NCBI GenBank assembly: GCA_015065505.1
Contig: SVQE01000006.1
Coordinates: 1 to 62,690 of the forward strand
Length of the DNA stretch: 62,690 bases
From: Oscillospiraceae bacterium
Lineage (GTDB): Bacteria; Bacillota; Clostridia; Oscillospirales; Acutalibacteraceae
Direction of reading: 5' to 3'
A program made the translations under genes and the position numbers. The notes under the pieces were generated by a model. That model had not been told where the DNA came from, did not search any database, and was given only the letters and a program-made list of their open reading frames with translations. Shown piece by piece: positions 1 to 7,185 of the stretch (its first letter is position 1; every line of letters starts with the position of its first letter).

Positions 1-143
1 ATCAAATCAAGTCCGCTTGACTAGTTAACAGCCTCAACCATTTCCTTTATAACATTTTTTGTGTCTTCATCAAGGTGCTTATTCTTGTAAGACCGCCTTG
101 AATGGCGCATTTCAATCGCTTTAATATATTCCTGTGTGGTCAT
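1..143 (-). pseudogene. broken nitroreductase-family gene, N-terminal fragment
   Basis: Reading leftward from an ATG at 143 gives 40 residues beginning MTTQEYIKAIEMRHSRRSY, then TAG at 21-23. The RRSY segment followed by a charged helix is the usual start of flavin nitroreductases, closest in feel to the TM1586 type. After the TAG the same frame continues SSGLDL to the window edge, which fits the 'N-x-x-SGL' stretch that follows in that family. The stop therefore looks like a single nonsense change inside a longer gene. TAG is an ordinary stop elsewhere in the window (for example at 31436), so recoding is unlikely. The rest of the gene is off the edge, so this is a partial, probably inactive copy. 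Confidence 0.5.
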
Positions 144-159
144 AATTAATCCTTATCAG

Positions 160-266
160 TTTCGAGCCCCGAGCTCCGAGTTCAAGGGTCTTGCAGACAG
201 CAATTATATAATTGCCGACCGCAGGTCCCTCAATTCGTAATTCGTAACTCGTAATTCGTAATTGTT
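160..266. repeat. heptad-armed inverted repeat, copy 1
   Basis: Three parts are visible. The left arm has 7-bp units of NCGAGTT type (163-185). The core has a perfect 16-bp palindrome GCAATTATATAATTGC at 200-215, flanked by partly complementary GGGTCTTGCAG and its partner near 219-229. The right arm has four units of AATTCGT type (232-259) in the opposite orientation. The whole could fold as one long hairpin. The same plan occurs at 48067-48190, and a left half at 49616-49680. It sits between the broken nitroreductase and asnB. No coding function is seen. Confidence 0.65.
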
Positions 267-284
267 GATTAAATTATACCACAC

Positions 285-2108
285 TCAATATTCAAACTCA
301 ATATTATACTTTCTAATCCATACATAAACCTGAACAATGTAAGCAAGAACCTGGGGAGTGCGCATAAGCTGACCGTACCACGGCTCCTTCATTGATTCGG
401 GATTTTGCATAAGCTGATAAACGGCTGAGCGGTTGAGCATATCATAGAGAGGGCAGGTTTTATCACTGAGAACATATTCAGCCATTTTGCAGACCTCGCG
501 CAGATAAACAGGGTTAAAGGTTTTCGGATAGGGGCTTTTCTTGCGCCAGGTTATAACCTCGGGAAGCTCGTTTTCAAAAGCCTTTCTCAGAATACCCTTT
601 TCCCTGCCCGAATATGCTTTAATGCTCCACGGCATATTATAGGCATATTCAACAATGCGCCAGTCGCAAAACGGAACGCGCACCTCAAGCGATGCTTCCA
701 TGCTCATAACATCTTTTCTGACAAGAAGGGTTTGCATAAACCAGTCAAGATTTAAAACAAACATTTCGCGCATTCTTGCTTCAAGCGCCGAATCCGAGGG
801 AAGCTTATCTGTTTTATGCACGGTTTGCAGGTAGGCAGCTCGGGCGTATTCCTCGCCCTCGGGAAGAAAACCCTCTTTCAGAATACTTTTGCGTATATCC
901 GTTGAGCGCGACCACGGGAAGGTTTCTTCAAAAAGGATTTCACTTCTGTGGTACCAGGGATAACCGCCGAAAATTTCGTCGGCGCACTCGCCCGAAAGCG
1001 CAACGGTGTAGTTCTTCTTAACCTCTTTGCAGAAAAGCAGAAGGCTTGAATCAACATCGGTAAAGCCGGGGCTGTTTCTTGCAATCGCCGCATCAATCAG
1101 CGCATCTGCAACCGAGGTATTATTCAGCACAATGTTATGGTGCTCGCTGCCTATATAGTCGGAAATCAGGTTGATATAATCGGAATCCTTGTTGGGCTGA
1201 AACGCGCTTGCCTGAAAATATTTTTCATTATCATCATAGTCAACCGAATAGGTGCTGAGCGTTTTGCCGTCATCCCTGAAATAATCCGATGCAACCTTTG
1301 AAATGATTGAGGAATCAAGTCCGCCGCTTAAAAATGTGCAGAGCGGCGCATCGGAAACAAGCTGACGGCGGATTGCGTCGGTAACAAGAAAATGCGTTTT
1401 TTCCTGTGCTGAAACCTCGTCGTCCTCAAAGGGCTGCGCCTTAAGCTTCCAGTAGGAATTAATGCTTATTTTGCCGTCCTTAAACAGCATATACGACGCA
1501 GGAGGCAGCTCCTTTATATCGCGGAAAACGGTTTTTCCAATCGTTTTTGCAGGGCCGAGCATAAATATTTCATTGAGCCCTTCCCTGCTGCAAACGGGCA
1601 TAACACCCTTAACATAAAGCAGACTTTCCATACGGGAAGCAAATGCAAAAGTGCCTGCGATATGCGAATAATAAAGCGGCTTAACACCGATTCTGTCCCT
1701 GCATAAAAACAGCGAACCGTCCTCATTGTTATAAATCCCGTAGGCAAATATGCCGTTAAATCGTTCGGCGCTTTTTTCTTTCCACATATGAAAGGCTTTA
1801 AGCACAACCTCGGTGTCGCAATCGGTTTCAAAGCGGTAGCCGAAACGCTCAAGCTCCCTGCGAACCTCGGCGGTGTTGTAAAGCTCGCCGTTATAAACAA
1901 TGGTATACGCGCCGAAGCTCATCGGCTGCGCCCCGCGCTTAACATCAATAACCGCAAGCCGCCTGTGAATCAGCGCCGCGCTTTTTTCAATATATTCCCC
2001 TCTTGAATCGGGTCCGCGCATCTTCAGCGAGTTGCTCACCTTCCATATACATTCCTTCTCGTTTCTCAAATCAATACTGTCGCTGAGTATTCCTGCAATT
2101 CCGCACAT
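285..2108 (-). CDS. asnB: asparagine synthase (glutamine-hydrolysing)
   Basis: Converts aspartate to asparagine using glutamine and ATP in the cytosol. The start is the ATG at 2108, which gives MCGIAG so that Cys2 can act as the glutaminase nucleophile. A GTG three codons upstream lies inside the ribosome site GAGGTG and is rejected. The N-terminal class II glutaminase domain (about 1-200) shows RGPD, HRRLAVID and YNGELYN. The synthetase half carries the ATP-binding SGGLDSS near residue 260, then SGECADEIFGGY. The length of 607 is normal for AsnB. It is transcribed away from the tRNA operon. Some relatives of this length modify cell-wall or peptide substrates, but nothing nearby suggests that. 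Confidence 0.93.
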   Translation of the reverse strand: MCGIAGILSDSIDLRNEKECIWKVSNSLKMRGPDSRGEYIEKSAALIHRRLAVIDVKRGAQPMSFGAYTIVYNGELYNTAEVRRELERFGYRFETDCDTEVVLKAFHMWKEKSAERFNGIFAYGIYNNEDGSLFLCRDRIGVKPLYYSHIAGTFAFASRMESLLYVKGVMPVCSREGLNEIFMLGPAKTIGKTVFRDIKELPPASYMLFKDGKISINSYWKLKAQPFEDDEVSAQEKTHFLVTDAIRRQLVSDAPLCTFLSGGLDSSIISKVASDYFRDDGKTLSTYSVDYDDNEKYFQASAFQPNKDSDYINLISDYIGSEHHNIVLNNTSVADALIDAAIARNSPGFTDVDSSLLLFCKEVKKNYTVALSGECADEIFGGYPWYHRSEILFEETFPWSRSTDIRKSILKEGFLPEGEEYARAAYLQTVHKTDKLPSDSALEARMREMFVLNLDWFMQTLLVRKDVMSMEASLEVRVPFCDWRIVEYAYNMPWSIKAYSGREKGILRKAFENELPEVITWRKKSPYPKTFNPVYLREVCKMAEYVLSDKTCPLYDMLNRSAVYQLMQNPESMKEPWYGQLMRTPQVLAYIVQVYVWIRKYNIEFEY

Positions 2109-2173
2109 AATCTTCACCTCAGGATTATCATATGCAAAAAATAAAATTATGTATCGATTTTCACAAAAAAGTA

Positions 2174-2202
2174 TTGACTATTCAATTTTCTTATGCTATA
2201 TT
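2174..2202 (+). promoter_or_regulatory. promoter of tRNA-Thr/tRNA-Tyr operon
   Basis: TTGACT (2174-2179) and TATATT (2197-2202) are separated by exactly 17 bp and lie 20 bp before the tRNA-Thr gene, with a GC-rich AGGGCG stretch between -10 and the tRNA. Confidence 0.75.
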
Positions 2203-2221
2203 ATTAGGGCGTTAAAAACAC

Positions 2222-2297
2222 GCTGGTGTAGCTCAGTTGGTAGAGCAGCTGATTTGTAATCAGCAGGTCAGGGGTTCGAGTCCGTTCACCAGCTCCA
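2222..2297 (+). tRNA. tRNA-Thr (anticodon TGT)
   Basis: A full cloverleaf: acceptor GCTGGTG/CACCAGC, D-arm GCTC/GAGC, anticodon stem GCTGA/TCAGC with loop TTTGTAA, discriminator T and encoded CCA at 2295-2297. The T-stem is abnormal. AGGGG (2270-2274) faces CCGTT (2282-2286), leaving a central G-G clash and one G-U pair. The last 20 bases recur directly at 2406-2425. The odd T-stem may reflect exchange of the 3' end by the repeat element that follows, so the function of this copy is not certain. Confidence 0.88.
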
Positions 2298-2425
2298 TCT
2301 GGTTTTACGATTCTCTTTCTCAACGGACGAGAAACGAACTCCAAGAGCAGCGCAAAGTGCTGCGATTGGGAGAAAGGTCCGGTGGACCTTTCGATAGTTG
2401 AGAGGAGAGTCCGTTCACCAGCTCC
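2298..2425 (+). repeat. T-arm-linked structured repeat A with duplicated tRNA-Thr 3' end
   Basis: The insert lies between two direct copies of the tRNA-Thr 3' end (2278-2297 and 2406-2425). The folded core is 2322-2415. AACGGAC pairs with GTCCGTT as closing stem, followed by conserved GAGAAACGAACT, a hairpin with GCAGC/GCTGC at its tip, a second hairpin AAAGGTCC-GGT-GGACCTTT, and a tail TTGAGAGGAGA. Elements B (2563) and C (2729) share this order. The second tRNA end has no tRNA body in front of it. Confidence 0.7.
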
Positions 2426-2432
2426 ATAATTT

Positions 2433-2517
2433 GGGCAGATTCCCGAGCGGCCAAAGGGATCAGACTGTAAATCTGACGTCAACGACTTCGGTGGTTCGAA
2501 TCCACCTCTGCCCACCA
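2433..2517 (+). tRNA. tRNA-Tyr (anticodon GTA)
   Basis: A class II tRNA with acceptor GGGCAGA/TCTGCCC, anticodon stem CAGAC..GTCTG-like around CTGTAAA, a long variable arm (GACGTCAACGACTTC region), perfect T-stem GGTGG/CCACC with loop TTCGAAT, discriminator A and encoded CCA. It is the second tRNA of the operon, 135 bp after tRNA-Thr, and is followed at once by a terminator. Confidence 0.95.
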
Positions 2518-2556
2518 AAAATAGCGAATAGGCTTTTGCCTATTCGCTATTTTTAT
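2518..2556 (+). terminator. terminator after tRNA-Tyr
   Basis: AAATAGCGAATAGGC pairs with GCCTATTCGCTATTT around a TTTT loop, then a T run. It starts on the base after the tRNA CCA and is nearly symmetric, so it could also stop transcription from the other side. Confidence 0.85.
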
Positions 2557-2562
2557 TGTTCA

Positions 2563-2665
2563 GGTGGATTCGAAACGAACTCCAAATTTTCCGTGCAACG
2601 CCTTGCTGGGAAAATTTGGGAGAAAGGTCCAGTGGACCTTTCGATAGTTGAGAAGAGAATCCACC
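2563..2665. repeat. T-arm-linked structured repeat B
   Basis: The closing stem is GGTGGAT/ATCCACC, copying the tRNA-Tyr T-arm: read on the minus strand it ends TTCGAATCCACC, the T-loop plus 3' T-stem. Inside are GAAACGAACTCC, a long hairpin CTCCAAATTTTCC/GGAAAATTTGGGAG, the hairpin AAAGGTCC-AGT-GGACCTTT, and TTGAGAAGAGA. It lies directly after the tRNA-Tyr terminator. Confidence 0.7.
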
Positions 2666-2690
2666 GTCCTGCTGTTTAGAATGCGTGCAA

Positions 2691-2718
2691 ATGAATTTGC
2701 TTCGGCAAGTCTTTTTTT
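2691..2718 (+). terminator. terminator-like hairpin in the linker between repeats B and C
   Basis: ATTTGC-TTCG-GCAAGT followed by seven T. The same linker, including GTTTAGAATGCGTGC and this hairpin, recurs at 11658-11710 between another pair of repeat ends, so it is part of the repeated unit. Confidence 0.6.
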
Positions 2719-2831
2719 GGTGGGCAGAGGTGGATGAGAAACGAGCTTCTATTTTTGCTGTGCAGCTCGCTGCTGAGCAAAAATAGGAAGAAGCCCCAGT
2801 GGGGCTTCTGTCCGCGAGAAGAGAATCCACC
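2718..2831. repeat. T-arm-linked structured repeat C with inverted tRNA-Tyr 3' end
   Basis: The first 18 bases (2718-2735) are the reverse complement of the tRNA-Tyr 3' end. The core follows: GAGAAACGAGCTTC, a hairpin with stem TATTTTTGCT/AGCAAAAATA, a hairpin AGAAGCCCC-AGT-GGGGCTTCT, CGAGAAGAGA and ATCCACC. On the minus strand it reads as GGTGG, a roughly 90-nt insert in place of the T-loop, CCACC, TCTGCCC and ACCA, that is, a tRNA-Tyr 3' arm with an insertion. No tRNA 5' half is present. Confidence 0.7.
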
Positions 2832-2958
2832 GTCCTACTGCTATGAATGAGTTTCACCTTTGACGGCTTAAATTAATGTCAGAGCCCGAAAAACGCCCCT
2901 GCAAAAATCTCAAAAACTCAAAACAATCACCAGGTCAAAAACTGCACCAAAACGCCCT

Positions 2959-2992
2959 TGACCACTTATTGACCACTTATCTGACCACTTAT
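2959..2992. repeat. TGACCACTTAT iterated repeat, locus 1
   Basis: Three copies of the 11-mer TGACCACTTAT at 2959, 2970 and 2982, inside a stretch (about 2915-3070) that resembles 11445-11610, where two copies occur. Both loci also hold T-arm repeats, so the segments probably travelled together. A 77-codon plus-strand frame covers this stretch (2876-3109), but it has no ribosome site. Confidence 0.5.
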
Positions 2993-3103
2993 GAAAAAAC
3001 GATTTCTGAATTTCTTTCTGAAATTCATCCGTTTTTTGCAACTGCAAAACCAAAAATGGCGCAACTATGCGATTTATATTTTCAAATTCCAGCAAATAAT
3101 CAA

Positions 3104-3155
3104 CCCTGACCTCTGACCAACAAACTCGGCAAAAAGGAGGTCAGGGCTTTCTCAT
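3104..3155 (+). terminator. intergenic terminator hairpin
   Basis: CCCTGACCTC (3104-3113) pairs perfectly with GAGGTCAGGG (3137-3146), followed by CTTTCTC and T-rich DNA. It closes the tRNA/repeat region. The following 3150-3324 is AT-rich, with no gene or clear signal seen. Confidence 0.6.
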
Positions 3156-3324
3156 TGTTTATATAAACATTTTTTATATGATTTATAAAAATTTGTATAA
3201 CCTTTTGACTCGGCACTGCATTTTCCGTTTCATAAAAAATACGAAATCAAAAATTCTTCAAAACATTAATATTTATTCATCTGTTAGAACTACACATTTG
3301 TTGACTTATCACTTTGATATATTG

Positions 3325-5502
3325 TTAATCATATTTTATGGTAAATTGTAATGGTGCATTAATCTCAGACACAGGGCAGGTATAGCTTCCGAATTTGAAT
3401 ACACCTTTTAAGTTTTTCGGGCATTTGATATCAAAACTCGCTGCATTACCTTCTTTTTTCCAGTTAACAGATACTGCCCCGTACACACTGCGATAGGTTG
3501 CACAGGCACTGTTCATACCGCTTGGTATATGAGGTTCAATATTAATTGTGTCAGCGCCAACCTTTATGCCGCAAATCTGTTGCATAAAAAATGCGCTTAT
3601 GTTTCCCCAAAAATGATGATTGTGTGAGGAAAGGCCATCGTATTCTCCAAAGCCCTCACAAAGCGCTGTGTCGCCATTTTGCACCCACTGCATATATGAA
3701 GGCGGGGTGGGGTTCTTGAGAATTCGTATTGCCGTATCAATTTCGCCGTTTTCGGCAAGCAGATGAAAAAGTACTCTGCCGCCAAGCACCCCTGTTGCAA
3801 TATGATAATCGTCCTGTTTGATTATATCAAGCAACACCTTAAAGGCTTTTTCTTTTTCGCTTTCTTCTGTAATGCCGTAATATATTCCCATAGCCTGTGA
3901 AGTTTGCGAGCCGCCTTCAAAAACACCTGTTTCCTTGTTAAAAAGGTGTTTTCTTATACTCTTTCGCATATCGCTTGCAAAAGCGCTGCAATATGCTGCG
4001 TTTTCAGCGTCACCGATTGCCCCGAACATCTGCGAGGCTTTATCTGATATATCAAATGCCTCAATGCTGTCGGTCAGAATCAGCGGTGCCTTGCGCGGAT
4101 TATCGGGCGCACACCAGTCGCCGAGTCCTATGGCAAGAAGACCTTTTTCATCTTTTCTTGTGTCCAGGTATTCAATGTATTTTATGGTTGCTTCCTTGCA
4201 TATTTCAAAAGCGGAAAGGTCGTTTCTTTTTTGCCAGATTTGATACGGAAGCTCAGTAATAACGCTGTCCCACGCAGGACCGTTACCCCATTCAAAGCCC
4301 CAGCCCCAAGTCGGAACAATACCCGGAAGTGCGCCGACTTCGTTTTGCGCATGGCAAATGCTGATGAGCCATTGTTTGTAGTTTGCCGTGGGTTCAAAAT
4401 ACAATAGAGTATGCGCTGCCGAAAGCGCTGCGTCAGCAGTCCAGCCGTTCTTTTCTCTGTGCGGACAGTCCGTCGGGAAATGATGAAAGTTTGAGAGAGT
4501 GGAATTCAGCGCCATTTTGTGAAGATTATTTATCACTTCGTCATCGCAGGAAAATTTGCCGATTTCCTCTAAGTATGAATTGAATACTAAATAAATCAGC
4601 AAATCATCCGTTGCCTGTTCATCCGTTATTCCCTCAACCTTAACATAACGGAAGCCATGATAAGTAAAAGCAGGCGCCCATTCATTTTCTCCTTCTTTGC
4701 AGATGTATGTATCGCTCTGATAATACTTTTCTCGGCTATGGTCAAAGGTTGTGTTGTCTACAAAAAACTTTCCGTCCTTCAGTATTTCGGCAAAGGTCAG
4801 TTTAACTTTTTGATTTTGTTGTGCAAAGATGTGCAAACGGCAAACGCCCGCTGTATTGATGCCAAAATCATAAATAAAAGCATTGCCCTCCTTAAAAATA
4901 CGGATGGGCTTTAATTCCTGTCTTATTGTAATGGAGTTAATATTTGATAACCGCTTTTCTCCCTGCGGTGTTCTTGTTATAACCGCATTTTTCCATATCC
5001 TGTCATTTTTATTTGCATCATATATTTCGCCGAGGCGTAAATCGTCTGAAAGAACATTGGACTCTGCGACAAGAACGCTTTTATCTGCTTCAATTATTTC
5101 TGTTCTGCCGTCGGTGTAAGTCAACTCAACAGCAAAAGCAAGTTTCGGAGAAGAACGGTGCTCTGTTTTTTCAAATTCCCATATAAAACCACCGAATGCA
5201 TTTTGCATGCCGTTGCCCAAAAGGAACTCAAAGCTGTTATGTTCTTTTATTAATTCGGTAATATCGTAGTTATCGTAATATAAAACCTGCTCACTGTTGG
5301 TTATATATGGGCAGAGTCTGCCTTTTGTAATAGAAACACCGTTAAGATATAATTCGTAAAAGCCAAGTCCGCAAACAGTGATTTCGGCTTTCTTTATACC
5401 GCCTGAAATGTTAATGCTCTTGTGAAACAGCGGAGCAGGAACACGGCACTCAAAAGTACTGTATGTTTCGCCGGAGCAGATAAATTTTTCTGATAATATC
5501 AT
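3325..5502 (-). CDS. alpha-L-rhamnosidase, GH78 family
   Basis: Predicted to release terminal L-rhamnose from plant glycosides or polysaccharides. The ATG at 5502 is preferred because GGAG lies 9 bases before it; the ATG 13 codons upstream lacks a site. The N-terminal half is beta-sandwich-like (FYELYLNG, LGNGM). The (alpha/alpha)6 barrel begins near residue 330 with PTDCPHREKNGWTADA at about 344, the family hallmark carrying catalytic-region acidic residues. GDWCAP and HNHHFWG follow, and a C-terminal beta-domain ends the protein. At 725 residues it is on the short side for GH78. No signal peptide is seen, so it is probably cytosolic and acts on imported oligosaccharides. No transporter or regulator is adjacent. 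Confidence 0.87.
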   Translation of the reverse strand: MILSEKFICSGETYSTFECRVPAPLFHKSINISGGIKKAEITVCGLGFYELYLNGVSITKGRLCPYITNSEQVLYYDNYDITELIKEHNSFEFLLGNGMQNAFGGFIWEFEKTEHRSSPKLAFAVELTYTDGRTEIIEADKSVLVAESNVLSDDLRLGEIYDANKNDRIWKNAVITRTPQGEKRLSNINSITIRQELKPIRIFKEGNAFIYDFGINTAGVCRLHIFAQQNQKVKLTFAEILKDGKFFVDNTTFDHSREKYYQSDTYICKEGENEWAPAFTYHGFRYVKVEGITDEQATDDLLIYLVFNSYLEEIGKFSCDDEVINNLHKMALNSTLSNFHHFPTDCPHREKNGWTADAALSAAHTLLYFEPTANYKQWLISICHAQNEVGALPGIVPTWGWGFEWGNGPAWDSVITELPYQIWQKRNDLSAFEICKEATIKYIEYLDTRKDEKGLLAIGLGDWCAPDNPRKAPLILTDSIEAFDISDKASQMFGAIGDAENAAYCSAFASDMRKSIRKHLFNKETGVFEGGSQTSQAMGIYYGITEESEKEKAFKVLLDIIKQDDYHIATGVLGGRVLFHLLAENGEIDTAIRILKNPTPPSYMQWVQNGDTALCEGFGEYDGLSSHNHHFWGNISAFFMQQICGIKVGADTINIEPHIPSGMNSACATYRSVYGAVSVNWKKEGNAASFDIKCPKNLKGVFKFGSYTCPVSEINAPLQFTIKYD

Positions 5503-5670
5503 AGCGCTATTCTCCAATAGAGGTTGATTTGTCGGATTCATTATAATTCAATACAAAAGATAATGCAATTGATTTAATCGGCTGTACAGTCAATCAAAAT
5601 GTCTTTCGCTGCACCAGTTGGGGAAGGCGCTTTTCGCGCCTGAGGGTATTCCGATACAAGCCAAAATACT

Positions 5671-5698
5671 AAAAAGCATTACCGAGGTAATGCTTTAA
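5671..5698 (-). terminator. terminator of the dehydratase/nickel-factor operon
   Basis: On the minus strand AAAGCATTACC-TCGG-TAATGCTTTTT starts at the stop codon of the last operon gene and is followed by a T-rich run. It ends the eight-gene unit. Confidence 0.75.
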
Positions 5699-6408
5699 TA
5701 TCTTTTGAAATCTTTTTCACACAGTGCTTCGACCTCTTCGCAGACGGTTTTAAGCGAACAGGTGGAGCAGTTCATGTTTATGTCTTTCATTATGTGGTCC
5801 AGAGCGGTTGTTATGTTTTCCGATTTTTGCATGATTGCCTCAAGCGTTTCATACGGAAAATTCTTAGCGGTAACAAAGAGGAGCTTAACCGCTTCAACCT
5901 GGGGCTGTTTTTTGTATTCCTCAATGAATAGCTTGCCGATATCCGAAAAGCTGATGCCGTTTTTTATTGCTTGTTTGCTCACCCTTGCAGCTTCTCTGTG
6001 GGTAAAAGCAGATATTCTCATCATATATCCCTCGGGATTGATGTGATATCGGGCATATTCGATTTTTCTTATTGTCTGATAGAGCTTTTCACCCGTTCCC
6101 ATTTCTTTTTCATTAACACGAATCAGCGCAATTCGCGCAAAAGGTGAATCGGCTTTGATATTGCACAAGTCATCACCAATCAGAAGGATTTCGTCACCGG
6201 GAATATAATCCTTCCTGTCGGTGAACGCCACGCTGCTTACGGCAGGAAGCGTTCCCGAGCCGAGTTCATACGCCGTGTCGTTTTGAAAAATTATCCGGTT
6301 TTTATCGGAGCTCTTCCAGGGAGAAGAATTGTTGAATTCAAGCTTCTTTACGCAGTGGCTTTCAATAATTTTGCCGACTCCGTTAAAGCATTCATCATAT
6401 AGCTTCAT
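5695..6408 (-). CDS. CdhC/AcsB-like (acetyl-CoA synthase beta family) truncated protein
   Basis: 237 residues. The middle resembles the part of acetyl-CoA synthase that precedes the A-cluster: an 'E..RYHIN.EGYMMR.....REAARVSKQA...G.....IGKLFIEEYK' pattern at about 115-165, matching the family's RIHY.LN..G.....R...RISK.A...G...IG. It then ends after a cysteine group at 214, 217, 223 and 230 (CSTCSLKTVC plus one), placed where CdhC has its first A-cluster cysteines (C-x2-C-x8-C). The rest of the A-cluster domain is absent. Last gene of the operon, 7 bp after the CooC-like gene, with a weak ribosome site that suggests coupling. It probably binds a metal or Fe-S cluster. Family assignment is by motif only, and the role is unknown. 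Confidence 0.6.
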   Translation of the reverse strand: MKLYDECFNGVGKIIESHCVKKLEFNNSSPWKSSDKNRIIFQNDTAYELGSGTLPAVSSVAFTDRKDYIPGDEILLIGDDLCNIKADSPFARIALIRVNEKEMGTGEKLYQTIRKIEYARYHINPEGYMMRISAFTHREAARVSKQAIKNGISFSDIGKLFIEEYKKQPQVEAVKLLFVTAKNFPYETLEAIMQKSENITTALDHIMKDINMNCSTCSLKTVCEEVEALCEKDFKRY

Positions 6409-6415
6409 AATACAG

Positions 6416-7183
6416 TTACAGTACCTTCAGTTTTTTCAGCGCCTCTTTTGTTTTAAGAACAACGGGGGAATTTTCAGAAAGCTTGTAAACGCTATCGCCC
6501 CTCATATCGTTCAGCGCCATTTCTTTGTCGTCGCCAATGCAGGTGAGCAGTTCAAGTCCGCCTGTATCCAGGCTATCTTTAAGCTGCATATCGGGCATTC
6601 TGTTGATGATTACGCCCGTTTTATCAAACATAACAAGCTCTTTTGCAACCTTGTGAATTGTCTGAATAACCTGCAAGCCCTTTCGGCTTGCGTCCGAAAC
6701 AAGAACCAAATGCGTCACTTTTTCCATAACCCTTCGGTTCACCTGTTCAATTCCCGCCTCCCCGTCGATAACAACAAAATCAAAATTATCGGCAATCATT
6801 GAAATGATTTCTTTGAGATATGCGTTAACCTTGCAGTAGCATCCTGCGCTTTCGGGGCGTCCGATAGCAAGAAAAGAGATGTTCCCGATTTCAACAAGCG
6901 CGTCAAACATCTGATATTTTGCTTCGCCCAAAAGTTCAATAGCGGCGTTTTTATTTCCGCCTTCAACAGTCTGAACAAATGTTTTTCTGATATCATCAAC
7001 GGTTGAACTTATCTCTATTCCGAGCGCAGTTGAAAGACCGACTGCCGGGTCGGCGTCGATGGCAAGTATTCTTTTATCGGGATAAGCCTCCGAGAGAAGG
7101 CGAACGGTTATTGCCGACAATGAGGTTTTGCCGACTCCGCCTTTTCCGACGAGGGCAATAATTGTTGTCTTGGTTTCTTTCAT
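6416..7183 (-). CDS. cooC: CooC-family nickel-insertion ATPase
   Basis: A MinD/SIMIBI-class ATPase. The deviant Walker A GKGGVGKT is at 13-20 and AIDADPA at 41-47. A CXC pair (Cys115 and Cys117, GCYCKVNAYLK) matches the metal-binding motif that defines CooC, and DGEAGIEQVNRR follows near 140. Known CooC proteins dimerise around nickel through the CXC and load CO dehydrogenase or acetyl-CoA synthase. Length 255 is typical. It lies 2 bp after the CooT-like gene with a poor ribosome site, so translation is probably coupled. No CO dehydrogenase catalytic subunit occurs in the window, so its client here is unknown; the CdhC-like neighbour or the dehydratase subunits are candidates. Confidence 0.87.
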   Translation of the reverse strand: MKETKTTIIALVGKGGVGKTSLSAITVRLLSEAYPDKRILAIDADPAVGLSTALGIEISSTVDDIRKTFVQTVEGGNKNAAIELLGEAKYQMFDALVEIGNISFLAIGRPESAGCYCKVNAYLKEIISMIADNFDFVVIDGEAGIEQVNRRVMEKVTHLVLVSDASRKGLQVIQTIHKVAKELVMFDKTGVIINRMPDMQLKDSLDTGGLELLTCIGDDKEMALNDMRGDSVYKLSENSPVVLKTKEALKKLKVL

Positions 7184-7185
7184 TT

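Noticed and set aside
1514..1900. 128-codon minus-strand frame within asnB
   Set aside because: Shifted-frame shadow of asnB, whose own frame has all catalytic motifs.
2298..2831. Integron cassette array (attC-like hairpins)
   Set aside because: No GTTRRRY/RYYYAAC pair in the right place, no cassette genes and no integrase; the stems follow tRNA T-arms.
2563..2831. Hammerhead or other known small self-cleaving ribozyme
   Set aside because: GAAAC occurs, but the CUGANGA core strand is missing, and the hairpin order does not fit ribozyme classes that I know.
2876..3109. 77-codon plus-strand frame over the TGACCACTTAT iterons
   Set aside because: No ribosome site, repeats inside the frame, no homologue recognised, and the matching locus at 11.5 kb does not keep an open plus-strand frame. 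Treated as repeat DNA.
6416..7183. ParA/MinD plasmid or cell-division partition protein
   Set aside because: The CXC pair and DGEAGIE motif point to CooC, and the neighbours are metal-enzyme genes.
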